From assembly GCA_002423025.1 (NCBI GenBank), contig DIUN01000038.1:7578-71577 (forward strand): a stretch of DNA of 64,000 nt. The letters run 5' to 3'. Shown here one piece after another: positions 28,942-38,357 of this stretch. The notes under the pieces were generated by a model, which was not told the origin of the DNA, searched no databases, and saw only the letters and a program-made list of their open reading frames with translations. Origin of the DNA: Sphingomonadales bacterium UBA6157 (GTDB lineage Bacteria; Pseudomonadota; Alphaproteobacteria; Sphingomonadales; Sphingomonadaceae). Position 1 is the first letter of the stretch; each line of letters begins with the position of its first letter. The position numbers and the translations under genes were made by a program.

Positions 28942-31911
28942 ATGAACATCCAGACAAGGCTCGCCATTCTCGGCAGCGTTTCCGCGCTTTCCCTGCTCGC
29001 CATGGCCGGTGCCGCCCAGGCCCAGACCACCGCTGCTGTCGACGAGACGGTTGAGGAAGAGTCCATCATCGTCACCGGTTCGCGCGTTTCGCGCCCGGAA
29101 ATCGATTTCCCGAATCCTGTCCAGTCGCTGACCGCCGAGACCATCGAGCGCTCGGGTGACACCAACATCACCGAGTTCCTGCTCGATTCGCCGGCGCTTG
29201 TCGGCTCGCTCTCCAACCAGCAGAACTCCGGTTCGAACCTCGCCTTCCAGACGGTCGGCCTCAACCTGCTGAACCTGCGCAACCTCGGCACCCAGCGCAC
29301 GCTGGTGCTGGTGAACGGTCGCCGCCACGTCAACGCTTATCCCGGCGAAAACGGCGTCGACACCAACACCATCCCGATTGACCTGATCGAGCGCGTTGAC
29401 GTGCTGACCGGCGGCGTCTCGGCGATTTACGGTGCCGATGCCGTGACCGGCGTTGTCAACTTCGTGCTCAAGCGTGACTTCGAGGGCGTCAAGGCCCGCG
29501 GCCAGATCGGCATCTCCGCCAAGGGTGACAACGGCAACCGCTTCGGCTCGGTGCTCGTCGGCAAGAACTTCGGCGGCGGCAAGGGCAACATCACCGTCGG
29601 CTACGAGTACAACAAGTCGGACCGCTTCAACGAGCGCCAGCGCGACTATCTTGGTGACCCTGCCAAGAACTTCCAGCTGCTGCGTGACCCGAACGACTTC
29701 CCCGACAACCCCACCGTGTTCGACCGCGTGCTTGTCAACAACGTCAGCTGGGCAGACAGCGCCCGCAACGGCGCCGTGGACGTGACGCTCGATGGCGTGC
29801 CTGATTTCGAGGGCAATGGCCGTCCGTATGACCTGGGTTCGGGCTTCCTGTCCGGCACCGGTGGCCGTGCTGTCAACAGCACCTCCAACACGCCGACCGC
29901 CGGCTACTTCGGCGATCTCGCGCCGTCGCTGGAGCGCCACAACGTCAACGTGCTGACCAGCTATGAGTTCAGCCCGGCTGTGCGCTTCTTTGCTGAAGCC
30001 AAGTATGTGCGCGTCAACGCCTTCTCGGAATCGCAGCCTTCGTTCGATTTCTACACCTACCTTGGTGCGGACAACGCTTTCCTCAACCGTCAGTTCGGCG
30101 CCTTGGCTCCGGACGGCGCACTGGTCAGCCGTGACAACTTCGATTTCGGCGTCAGCCGCGACACCGCCAAGCGTGACACCTATCGCGGCGTCATCGGCTT
30201 TGACGGCACGCTCACCGAAGGCGATGGCAGCGGCAACCTCCGCTACGAAATGTCGTATGTGTATGGCCGCGCCTCCTCGACGGTGGTGGGCAGCAACACC
30301 CGCGTTGCCGATCGCTATGCCGCCGCGCTCGATGCCGTGGTGAACCCGGCCAATGGCCAGATCACATGCCGCATCAACCTGCCGGGCGAAACCGACGTTG
30401 ATCCCAACTTCAACAACACGTTCTTCAATGGCGCACCGGTGACCTTCCGTCCCGGCGAGTGCGTGCCGCTCAACCTGCTCGGCGAGAACGTCAACAGCGC
30501 TGCGGCCGTCGATTTCGTCTATGTCGACTCGATCGTGCGCGCCAAGAGCGAGCAGCATGTCGTCTCGGGCTCGGTCTCGGGTGATCTCGGCTTCCTGTTC
30601 AACCTGCCGGGCGGCCCGATCGGCTTTGCTGTCGGCGCCGAGTATCGCAAGGAATCGACCACTTCGACTCCTGACGCCTTCCAGCAGGCCGGCAACTATC
30701 TCGACAGCTCGCAGATCCTGACCAGCGGTGGCTCCTTCAACGTCAAGGAAGTCTTCGGCGAAGTGAACGTGCCGCTGCTCTCGGGCGTGCCGATGGCCGA
30801 AACGCTCTCCTTCGGCGGTGCCATCCGTTACTCGGATTACTCCACCATCGGTTCGACGACGACCTGGAAGGTTGACGGCACCTACGCACCGATCAAGGAC
30901 ATCGCCTTCCGCGCCACCTACTCGCAGGCGGTGCGCGCCCCGAACATCACCGAGCTCTTCAGCCCGGCTCAGGGCACGTTCGAGTTCCTCGACGATCCGT
31001 GCGATCCGCTCAACATCGGCGAAGGCACGTCCTTCCGCGTTGCCAACTGCACGGCTGCACTCACCGCTGCCGGCCTGACGCCGGCGCAGATCGCCGCCTT
31101 CAGCCCCGGCTCCAATGCCGAGCAGAGCACCAGCCAGCCCGGCCTCTCCGGCGGCAACCCGAACCTGGCGGAAGAAACCGCCAAGACCTGGACTGCCGGT
31201 GTCGTGCTGCGCCCGAGCTTCATCCCGGGCCTGGCGATCACTGCCGATTGGTATGACATCAAGATCAAGAACGCGATCAACACCCCGGACATCAACGAGG
31301 TGTTCAAGTTCTGCGTCGATGCCCAGAGCCTCGACAACCCGTTCTGCGGCAGCTTCTCGCGTGCCCCCGGCACCGGCTTCCTGCAGAACTTCGTGGTCTC
31401 GGCCCAGAACGTCGCCGCCTTCACCACCTCGGGTCTTGAAGTCAGCCTCAACTACACGCTGCGTCCGCGGGCCGACATCGGCACGTTCAACGTCCGCCTC
31501 GTCGGTGGCTATCTGAACGACCTGACCTTCGTTGCCACCATCGGCGGCACGCCGGAGCAGCAGCGCAACCGGACCTATCGTCCGAACTACCTCGGCAACC
31601 TCGACCTGACCTGGAACCGTGGCCCGCTGACCATCAACTACGGCCTCGCGTGGCAGGGCAAGACCCAGCGCTTCACCACGATCCAGCTCGCCGCCAACCC
31701 GGACATCACCGATCCGAAGTACTTCAACTACAAGGAGCGCTGGGAGCACGACGTCCAGGTTTCGTACAATGTCGGTGACCGTTTCACCCTGTACGGCGGC
31801 ATCAACAACTTCACCAACCAGCAGCCTGACCTGTCCTCGAACATCCCGGTCAGCGCCATTGGCCGCTACTTCTTCATGGGCGCCAAGGTTCAGCTTCCGA
31901 ACTTCTTCTGA
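28942..31911 (+). CDS. TonB-dependent outer-membrane receptor
   Basis: A 989-residue outer-membrane transporter. Signal peptide to about residue 28 (GAAQAQ), then IIVTGSRVSRPEIDFPNPV as the start of the plug domain, LNLRNLGTQRTLVLVNGRR and VDVLTGGVSAIYGADAVTGVVNFVLKR as typical plug motifs, and a long 22-strand barrel ending in aromatic Phe-Phe for barrel assembly. The length and plug type match the large TonB receptor families expanded in Sphingomonadales. The substrate is unknown. GAGGGA lies about 9 bases before the ATG. No TonB, ExbB or regulatory anti-sigma gene is adjacent. It is flanked on both sides by strong terminators, so it is a single-gene unit. Confidence 0.93.
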   Translation: MNIQTRLAILGSVSALSLLAMAGAAQAQTTAAVDETVEEESIIVTGSRVSRPEIDFPNPVQSLTAETIERSGDTNITEFLLDSPALVGSLSNQQNSGSNLAFQTVGLNLLNLRNLGTQRTLVLVNGRRHVNAYPGENGVDTNTIPIDLIERVDVLTGGVSAIYGADAVTGVVNFVLKRDFEGVKARGQIGISAKGDNGNRFGSVLVGKNFGGGKGNITVGYEYNKSDRFNERQRDYLGDPAKNFQLLRDPNDFPDNPTVFDRVLVNNVSWADSARNGAVDVTLDGVPDFEGNGRPYDLGSGFLSGTGGRAVNSTSNTPTAGYFGDLAPSLERHNVNVLTSYEFSPAVRFFAEAKYVRVNAFSESQPSFDFYTYLGADNAFLNRQFGALAPDGALVSRDNFDFGVSRDTAKRDTYRGVIGFDGTLTEGDGSGNLRYEMSYVYGRASSTVVGSNTRVADRYAAALDAVVNPANGQITCRINLPGETDVDPNFNNTFFNGAPVTFRPGECVPLNLLGENVNSAAAVDFVYVDSIVRAKSEQHVVSGSVSGDLGFLFNLPGGPIGFAVGAEYRKESTTSTPDAFQQAGNYLDSSQILTSGGSFNVKEVFGEVNVPLLSGVPMAETLSFGGAIRYSDYSTIGSTTTWKVDGTYAPIKDIAFRATYSQAVRAPNITELFSPAQGTFEFLDDPCDPLNIGEGTSFRVANCTAALTAAGLTPAQIAAFSPGSNAEQSTSQPGLSGGNPNLAEETAKTWTAGVVLRPSFIPGLAITADWYDIKIKNAINTPDINEVFKFCVDAQSLDNPFCGSFSRAPGTGFLQNFVVSAQNVAAFTTSGLEVSLNYTLRPRADIGTFNVRLVGGYLNDLTFVATIGGTPEQQRNRTYRPNYLGNLDLTWNRGPLTINYGLAWQGKTQRFTTIQLAANPDITDPKYFNYKERWEHDVQVSYNVGDRFTLYGGINNFTNQQPDLSSNIPVSAIGRYFFMGAKVQLPNFF

Positions 31912-31939
31912 GCCTGAACGCAAGACCCAAGCAAAACAG

Positions 31940-31976
31940 CCGGGGCCAGCAGAAATGCTGGCCCCGGTTTCTTGTT
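31940..31976 (+). terminator. Rho-independent terminator after the TonB receptor
   Basis: A perfect 12-bp stem, CCGGGGCCAGCA (31940-31951) with TGCTGGCCCCGG (31956-31967), is closed by a GAAA loop and followed by TTTCTTGTT. It lies 28 bases after the receptor stop. Confidence 0.9.
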
Positions 31977-32044
31977 GGGGCAAAGCACGTCCAATCCGGC
32001 AGCATCGGCTTGTTGGTGCCGCCTGAACCTGGCACGCTCTGCCG

Positions 32045-34108
32045 ATGCAGCGGGCCTATCATCATGCAAAGGGCCGCGATTTCGCCGCCACCCATGTTGA
32101 CCAACTGCTTGGAGCGCTGGCCAGGTCCCTGCCCTTCCCTGTCGAGCCGGCCCAGCGCGCAGCCTGGCAATATGAGATCCTCCATCTTCAGGCGATCGGC
32201 GCGGCGCTGCCCGAGGCCCAGATTTTCCTGGAGTTCGCCATTCCGCGGATGGGCCGCCGCGCCGATGCGGTGATCGTGGCGGGCGGGCTGGTGTTTGTGC
32301 TCGAATACAAGGTCGGCGAGCGCGAGTTTCCACGCCATGCCATCGAGCAGGTGCACGGCTATGCGCTGGACCTGAAGAACTTTCACGCTACCAGCCATGA
32401 CAAGGCCATTGTGCCGCTGTTGATCTGCACGGAAGCGCCGCCGCGCCAGCTCGATTTCGGCTTCTGGGCAGCAGACCGCGTGCACACGCCGCTCAAGCTG
32501 AGCGCTGGCGATGTGCTGCCGACCATTCGCCAGATGCTGGCAATGGACGCGACAGCATCAATCGACGCAATGGCCTGGGCCGAAGGCGCCTATCGCCCGA
32601 CACCGAGCATCATCGAGGCTGCCGAAGCCCTGTATCGCGGCCATGACGTGGCGGAGATCTCGCGCTCCGAGGCTGGCGCCGAGAATCTGACGCGCACGGC
32701 CGCCGCCATCGAGGCCGTTGTTTCCCGCATGAAGGCCATCAGCGGCAAGGCGATCTGCTTTGTCACCGGTGTGCCAGGCGCCGGCAAGACGCTGGCCGGG
32801 CTGAACATCGCCTGCGGGCGCATGGCGCAGGACATTGGCGAAGACGCGACATTCCTGTCCGGCAACGGCCCGCTGGTCGATGTGCTGCGGGAGGCGCTGA
32901 AGCGGGACCTCCGCACGCGCAAGGGACGGCCCGGCCCGGCCGCGAGCGAGGCGGCCCATCTGGCCAGCCGCTCGCCCGACAAGTTCATCCAGAATGTTCA
33001 CCACTTCCGGGACGAGTATATCGACCCGGCGCAAGTGCCCTCCGAGCATGTCGTGGTGTTCGATGAAGCCCAACGCGCCTGGAACGCGGCAATGACGACG
33101 GATTTCATGCGCAAGAAGCGCGGCCAGGCCGGCTTCAGCCAGTCCGAGCCGGCCTTCCTGCTCTCCGTTATGGACCGCCGGCCGGATTGGTGCGTGGTCG
33201 TCTGCCTGATCGGCGAAGGCCAGGAGATCAACCGCGGCGAAGCCGGCATTGCGGAGTGGATACGGGCGCTGCAAGGCGAGCTGCCGCATTGGCAAGTCCA
33301 CCTGCCGCCGCACCTGCTGGCGGCGGAGTCCGGGCTGGATGCAGGCCTGGGCCAGCACCTGTCCCACCGGGCGCAGCCACCTGACCCGGCGCTGCATCTT
33401 GCCGTGTCTGTCCGCTCCTTTCGGGCCGAAACCGTGTCTGCCTATGTCGCGGCCATGCTCGGCGCTGATGCCGGGCAGGCCGCAGCGGCGCGCCCGGAGC
33501 CGCTGCGCTTCCCGATTCTGCGCACCCGCAACCTTGCCGCCGCGCGCGCCTGGCTGCGTGACAAGCGCCGCGCCGGCGAACGAGCGGGGCTGCTCGCCTC
33601 CTCCAACGCCCTGCGGCTCAAGCCAGAGGGCATTTACGTCAAAGCCGATATCGATGTGTGCAACTGGTTCCTCAACGCGACCGAGGATGTGCGCTCATCC
33701 AATTCTCTGGAGGACGCGGCCACCGAATTTGGCGTGCAGGGTCTTGAGCTGGACTGGACCTGTGTCGCGTGGGACTTGAACCTGCGACGCAGCGAAACCT
33801 GGGAAGCACGCGAGTTTCGCGGCACGAAATGGACTGCAATTCGCGATGCCGGCGAGGCGCTAGGGCGCGCCGACTATGTGCGCAATGCGTATCGCGTGCT
33901 GCTGACGCGCGCCCGGCAGGGGATGGTGATCTTTGTGCCGCGCGGTGATGCGGCGGACGGGACGCGGCCGCCGGCGGAGTATGATGCTGTGGATGCGTGG
34001 CTGGCAGCGTGCGGCGTGCCGGAGCTTGGTGCGGCGGAGCCGGAAACGCCGCCTGTTATTCAAGCGAAGGCTGCGGCGCCGTTGGGTTCACAGCCTGTGC
34101 TGTTTTAA
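32045..34108 (+). CDS. Nuclease-helicase: PD-(D/E)xK-like domain fused to DUF2075 SF1-type ATPase
   Basis: A 687-residue cytoplasmic protein. Residues 55-130 read like a PD-(D/E)xK nuclease core (RRADAVIVAGG then VFVLEYKVGE; Asp74, Glu87, Lys89). From about 235 comes a helicase-like ATPase with Walker A GVPGAGKT (242-249) and Walker B VVVFDEAQ (336-343), the DUF2075 family; later parts (GLELDWTCVAWDLN, YRVLLTRARQGMVIFVP) fit SF1 motifs V and VI. Function may be DNA repair or defence; single-gene nuclease-helicase antiphage proteins have this general layout, as far as I recall. No good ribosome binding site precedes the ATG at 32045. It stands alone between a terminator and a repeat cluster. 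Confidence 0.82.
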   Translation: MQRAYHHAKGRDFAATHVDQLLGALARSLPFPVEPAQRAAWQYEILHLQAIGAALPEAQIFLEFAIPRMGRRADAVIVAGGLVFVLEYKVGEREFPRHAIEQVHGYALDLKNFHATSHDKAIVPLLICTEAPPRQLDFGFWAADRVHTPLKLSAGDVLPTIRQMLAMDATASIDAMAWAEGAYRPTPSIIEAAEALYRGHDVAEISRSEAGAENLTRTAAAIEAVVSRMKAISGKAICFVTGVPGAGKTLAGLNIACGRMAQDIGEDATFLSGNGPLVDVLREALKRDLRTRKGRPGPAASEAAHLASRSPDKFIQNVHHFRDEYIDPAQVPSEHVVVFDEAQRAWNAAMTTDFMRKKRGQAGFSQSEPAFLLSVMDRRPDWCVVVCLIGEGQEINRGEAGIAEWIRALQGELPHWQVHLPPHLLAAESGLDAGLGQHLSHRAQPPDPALHLAVSVRSFRAETVSAYVAAMLGADAGQAAAARPEPLRFPILRTRNLAAARAWLRDKRRAGERAGLLASSNALRLKPEGIYVKADIDVCNWFLNATEDVRSSNSLEDAATEFGVQGLELDWTCVAWDLNLRRSETWEAREFRGTKWTAIRDAGEALGRADYVRNAYRVLLTRARQGMVIFVPRGDAADGTRPPAEYDAVDAWLAACGVPELGAAEPETPPVIQAKAAAPLGSQPVLF

Positions 34109-34125
34109 GTCGCATTCAAACACAA

Positions 34126-34199
34126 CGTCACCCCCGCGAAGGCGGGGGCCCATCTCCAAATCGTGCAGGAGATGGGCCCCCGCCTTCGCGGGGGTGACG
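34126..34199. repeat. 32-bp perfect inverted repeat (REP-like)
   Basis: Arms at 34126-34157 and 34168-34199 are perfectly complementary over 32 bases and separated by 10 bases. Each arm itself contains an inner palindrome around CCCCCGCGAAGGCGGGGG. The element starts 18 bases after the nuclease-helicase stop and could act as a terminator or mRNA-stabilising hairpin, but its form suggests a dispersed repetitive extragenic palindrome. Confidence 0.8.
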
Positions 34200-34262
34200 A
34201 TTTTGTTGTGAGGCGTGTTGCCCTTGGCCCGCGCGGGGAGAGCGGCCACTATTTGAGCAGAA

Positions 34263-34293
34263 GCTGGGTTCCGGCGTTCGCCGGGATGACAGC
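34263..34293. repeat. Short REP-like palindrome
   Basis: GCTG at 34263-34266 and CAGC at 34290-34293 bracket an inner hairpin, CCGGCG-TTCG-CCGG. It differs in sequence from the larger repeat just upstream and has the look of a second dispersed palindrome family. It ends 14 bases from the 3' end of cysH, which lies on the other strand. Confidence 0.5.
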
Positions 34294-34306
34294 GGGGGTT
34301 GAGGCT

Positions 34307-35041
34307 TCAGAATACCGGATCGTGGATGCCGCATTCCGTCTTGTCCCAGCCGCGCCAGCGGCCGGCGCGGGGGTCTTCGCCGGGTTGGACCTGGCTGGTG
34401 CAAGGCACGCAGCCGATGCTGGGGTAGCCCTGGGATTCGAGCGGGTGGCGGGGCAGCTTGCGCTCGGTGAAGCGGGCGTCGAGCGTGGCCTTGTCCCAAT
34501 CCGCCAGCGGGTTGATCTTGAGGCGGCCCTCGTCGATTTCAAAGCGCGGCAGCGCGGCGCGGCCGCTCTGGAAGCCTTTGCGGCCGGAAATCCAGGCATC
34601 GAACGGCGCCAGCGCGCGGCGCAGCGGCTCGACCTTGCGCAGGTCGCAGCAGCCATCGGGATCGTAGCTCCAGCGCAGGCTGGTGCCGTCCTTTTCCGCC
34701 AGCAGGCGCGGATCGGGGCGGAACTCGCGCAGGTCTGTCAGGCCGAGCTGCTCGGACAGCGCGTCACGATAGGCCAGGGTTTCCCCGAAGATCTTCTGGG
34801 TGTTGATGAAGATCACCGGGACGTCCTTGTCCACGGAGGCCACCAGATCGAGCAGGATCGCCGATTCCGTGCCGAAGGACGACACGGCGGCAATGCGCCC
34901 CTTGAGCTCGCCGGCCAGCAGGTCCGCCAGCATCGCCTCGGTGGCCATACCGGCATATTTTGCCGTCAGCCGCTCGATATCCGCCGGGGTGAAGGCCGGC
35001 GCGGTATCAATGCTGTCGATGGCCCGCGAGGCGCTAGCCAT
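34307..35041 (-). CDS. cysH: Assimilatory adenylylsulfate (APS) reductase, CysH family
   Basis: Reduces activated sulfate to sulfite with thioredoxin in the cytoplasm (244 residues). The cysteine pairs Cys131-Cys132 (GCCDLRK) and Cys211/Cys214 (GCVPC) are the ligands of the [4Fe-4S] cluster that marks APS-type enzymes (EC 1.8.4.10) rather than the PAPS-only type. The catalytic cysteine is Cys237 in KTECGIH. It is last in the cobA-DUF2849-cysI-DUF934-cysH operon; its ATG overlaps the DUF934 gene by 8 bases. Confidence 0.92.
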   Translation of the reverse strand: MASASRAIDSIDTAPAFTPADIERLTAKYAGMATEAMLADLLAGELKGRIAAVSSFGTESAILLDLVASVDKDVPVIFINTQKIFGETLAYRDALSEQLGLTDLREFRPDPRLLAEKDGTSLRWSYDPDGCCDLRKVEPLRRALAPFDAWISGRKGFQSGRAALPRFEIDEGRLKINPLADWDKATLDARFTERKLPRHPLESQGYPSIGCVPCTSQVQPGEDPRAGRWRGWDKTECGIHDPVF

Positions 35042-35511
35042 GCCGCAGCGCCCAGACTGGCTGCTTGCCGTCTGCCGCCTTCATATAGACATAGGGGTAG
35101 CGCTCGAGCGTGAGCTTGACCACGGTGGGGTCGAGCGGCTTGGCGGGCGCAAAGCTGTCAAACCCGACGCGGCGCATGAAGCCGATCTGATCGACCAGCA
35201 CGTCGCCCGCAGCGCGGATCTCGCCCTTGAAGCCGGCTTCGCGCAGGATGCGGGCCGCAGAATAGCCACGGCCATCGCGGAACTTGGGAAACGCCACTTC
35301 GATCAGCTTGAGCCGGCCGAGGTGCGGCACCAGCGCCCGCGCATCATCAGCCGGATCGAGGCGGACGGCGGCGAAATTGCTGTTGGCGAGGAAATCCGCC
35401 AGCGGCGCGATCGGGCCATCGTCCGGCGTATCGGTGCGGAAGCGCAGCGGCGCCGGGGCATCGCTGAGCGGCGGCGGCACGGCAGCGCCAACGGCCTGCT
35501 GATCCTGATTA

Positions 35512-35519
<8 letters not shown>
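35034..35519 (-). CDS. DUF934 family protein of the sulfite reductase operon
   Basis: A 161-residue protein matching the DUF934 family, almost always encoded between sulfite reductase and APS reductase genes in proteobacteria. Conserved stretches FPKFRDGRGYSAARILRE and GDVLVDQIGFMRRVGFDSF are present. Its role is not established; association suggests help in electron delivery to, or assembly of, sulfite reductase. The ATG at 35519 overlaps the cysI stop by 8 bases, and its end overlaps cysH by 8 bases. Confidence 0.88.
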
Positions 35520-37148
<1,629 letters not shown>

Positions 37149-37149
<1 letters not shown>

Positions 37150-37436
37150 CAGATGACATCCACAGTGAGGCTGGGCAGGGCAAAATCGGGGCGAACGCTC
37201 GGCCCGATGGCGCGGACGCGCTCGCGGGTGGTCTTGGGCAGCCAGCCATCGGCAACGGCTTCGACTTCGATCAGCACCGGATCGTTGATGCGCTCGGCAG
37301 CGACCAGCTCGGCAACCAGCGCCTCGCCTTCCTCGCCGATGGCGACGGCATCGCGGATGTGGCGGCTCCAGTCAGAGCCGTTCCACCACAGCACGTCGCC
37401 GGTTTCGAGGCGATTTCCAGTCAGGATACGGGGCAT
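37149..37436 (-). CDS. DUF2849 family protein
   Basis: A 95-residue protein of the DUF2849 family (LTGNRLETGDVLWWNGSDWS). In alphaproteobacteria this gene is regularly found just before the sulfite reductase gene. Function unknown; it may be a small accessory factor of sirohaem enzyme assembly. It overlaps cobA by 16 bases and touches cysI by one base, so it is surely part of the operon. Confidence 0.85.
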
Positions 37437-38200
37437 GGCAGGGCCTTCAGCGTTTCAGAGATGGCGGAATCGGCGCCGAGGCGGGCAACATCACCCACCA
37501 CGATCAGCGCCGGGGATTGCACGGCTTCCCGCGTCACCAGCCCGCCGAGATCGGCAAGCAGGGACCGCAGCACGCGCATGGTGGGGAGAGTGGCGCGCTC
37601 GAGCACGGCCACCGGCGTATCGGGAGCGAGGCCATCGCCGATGAGCTTCTCGGCAATGCGATCGGCGCCGGACACGCCCATGTAGATGACAAGGGTGCGG
37701 CCCTTGCCGGCCAGGCCGACCCAGTTCTGCTCGGCCAGGCCGCGGCACTCGCCGGCTACAAAGCTGACGATGGAGGCATGGTCACGATGGGTCAGCGGCA
37801 TCTGCGCGGCAGCGGCACCGCCGAGCGCGGCGGAGACGCCGGGGATGACTTCAACCGGCACGCCGCCAGCATTGCAGGCTTCGACCTCCTCGCCGCCGCG
37901 GCCGAAGATGAACGGATCCCCACCCTTGAGGCGCACGACAGTGTGGCCGGCAAGCGCCTCTCGGACGAGCAGCTGGCCGATATCCTCCTGCTGCATGGTG
38001 TGGCGGGCGCGGCGCTTGGCAACGGAAACAAGCCGGGCGGCCGGCGGCACCAGCGCCATCACATCGGCGCCGACAAGGCCATCGTGCACCACCACATCAG
38101 CGAGCGCCAGCGCCCGGACGGCCCGCACGGTCAGCAGATCGGCAGCGCCGGGGCCGGCGCCAATGAGCACCACACGGCCAGGATTATCGCGGTTTTCCAT
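37421..38200 (-). CDS. cobA: Uroporphyrinogen-III C-methyltransferase (SUMT)
   Basis: Makes precorrin-2, the precursor of sirohaem, from uroporphyrinogen III and two S-adenosylmethionines (EC 2.1.1.107). The 259-residue protein has VVLIGAGPGAADLLTVRA, VVRLKGGDPFIFGRGGEE and VIPGVSAALG, the three methylase signatures. No fused dehydrogenase/ferrochelatase (CysG N-terminus) is present, so precorrin-2 oxidation and iron insertion need another enzyme. The ATG at 38200 is chosen by homology; it leads the sulfate-reduction operon and supplies cofactor for the co-encoded sulfite reductase. Confidence 0.92.
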   Translation of the reverse strand: MENRDNPGRVVLIGAGPGAADLLTVRAVRALALADVVVHDGLVGADVMALVPPAARLVSVAKRRARHTMQQEDIGQLLVREALAGHTVVRLKGGDPFIFGRGGEEVEACNAGGVPVEVIPGVSAALGGAAAAQMPLTHRDHASIVSFVAGECRGLAEQNWVGLAGKGRTLVIYMGVSGADRIAEKLIGDGLAPDTPVAVLERATLPTMRVLRSLLADLGGLVTREAVQSPALIVVGDVARLGADSAISETLKALPCPVS

Positions 38201-38278
38201 GGCGGCGATGTACGCCGCCCGGGGGTGGTTGCGCCAGATGCCGGGGCGCAACGGATTCTATGGCATGGCCTAGGAATG

Positions 38279-38336
38279 TTTCCCCACCTGAGGCGTGGGG
38301 GAAGACTTGCCCCCTGCCGCGGGCGCGGCAGGGGGC
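38279..38336 (-). terminator. Two hairpins between rne and cobA
   Basis: GCCCCCTGCCGC (38309-38320) pairs with GCGGCAGGGGGC (38325-38336) around a 4-base loop, starting 21 bases after the rne stop. A second, weaker hairpin with CCCCAC/GTGGGG arms follows at 38279-38303. There is no long T-run, so termination may be partial, or the structures may protect the rne 3' end. Confidence 0.5.
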
Positions 38337-38357
38337 GGAGTCAGATCAACCGCCAGA

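Noticed and set aside
28891..31983. A 1030-residue open frame on the minus strand opposite the TonB receptor
   Set aside because: It is the mirror of a GC-rich gene: the plus-strand translation has clear signal peptide, plug and barrel motifs, while the minus translation has no recognisable domain.
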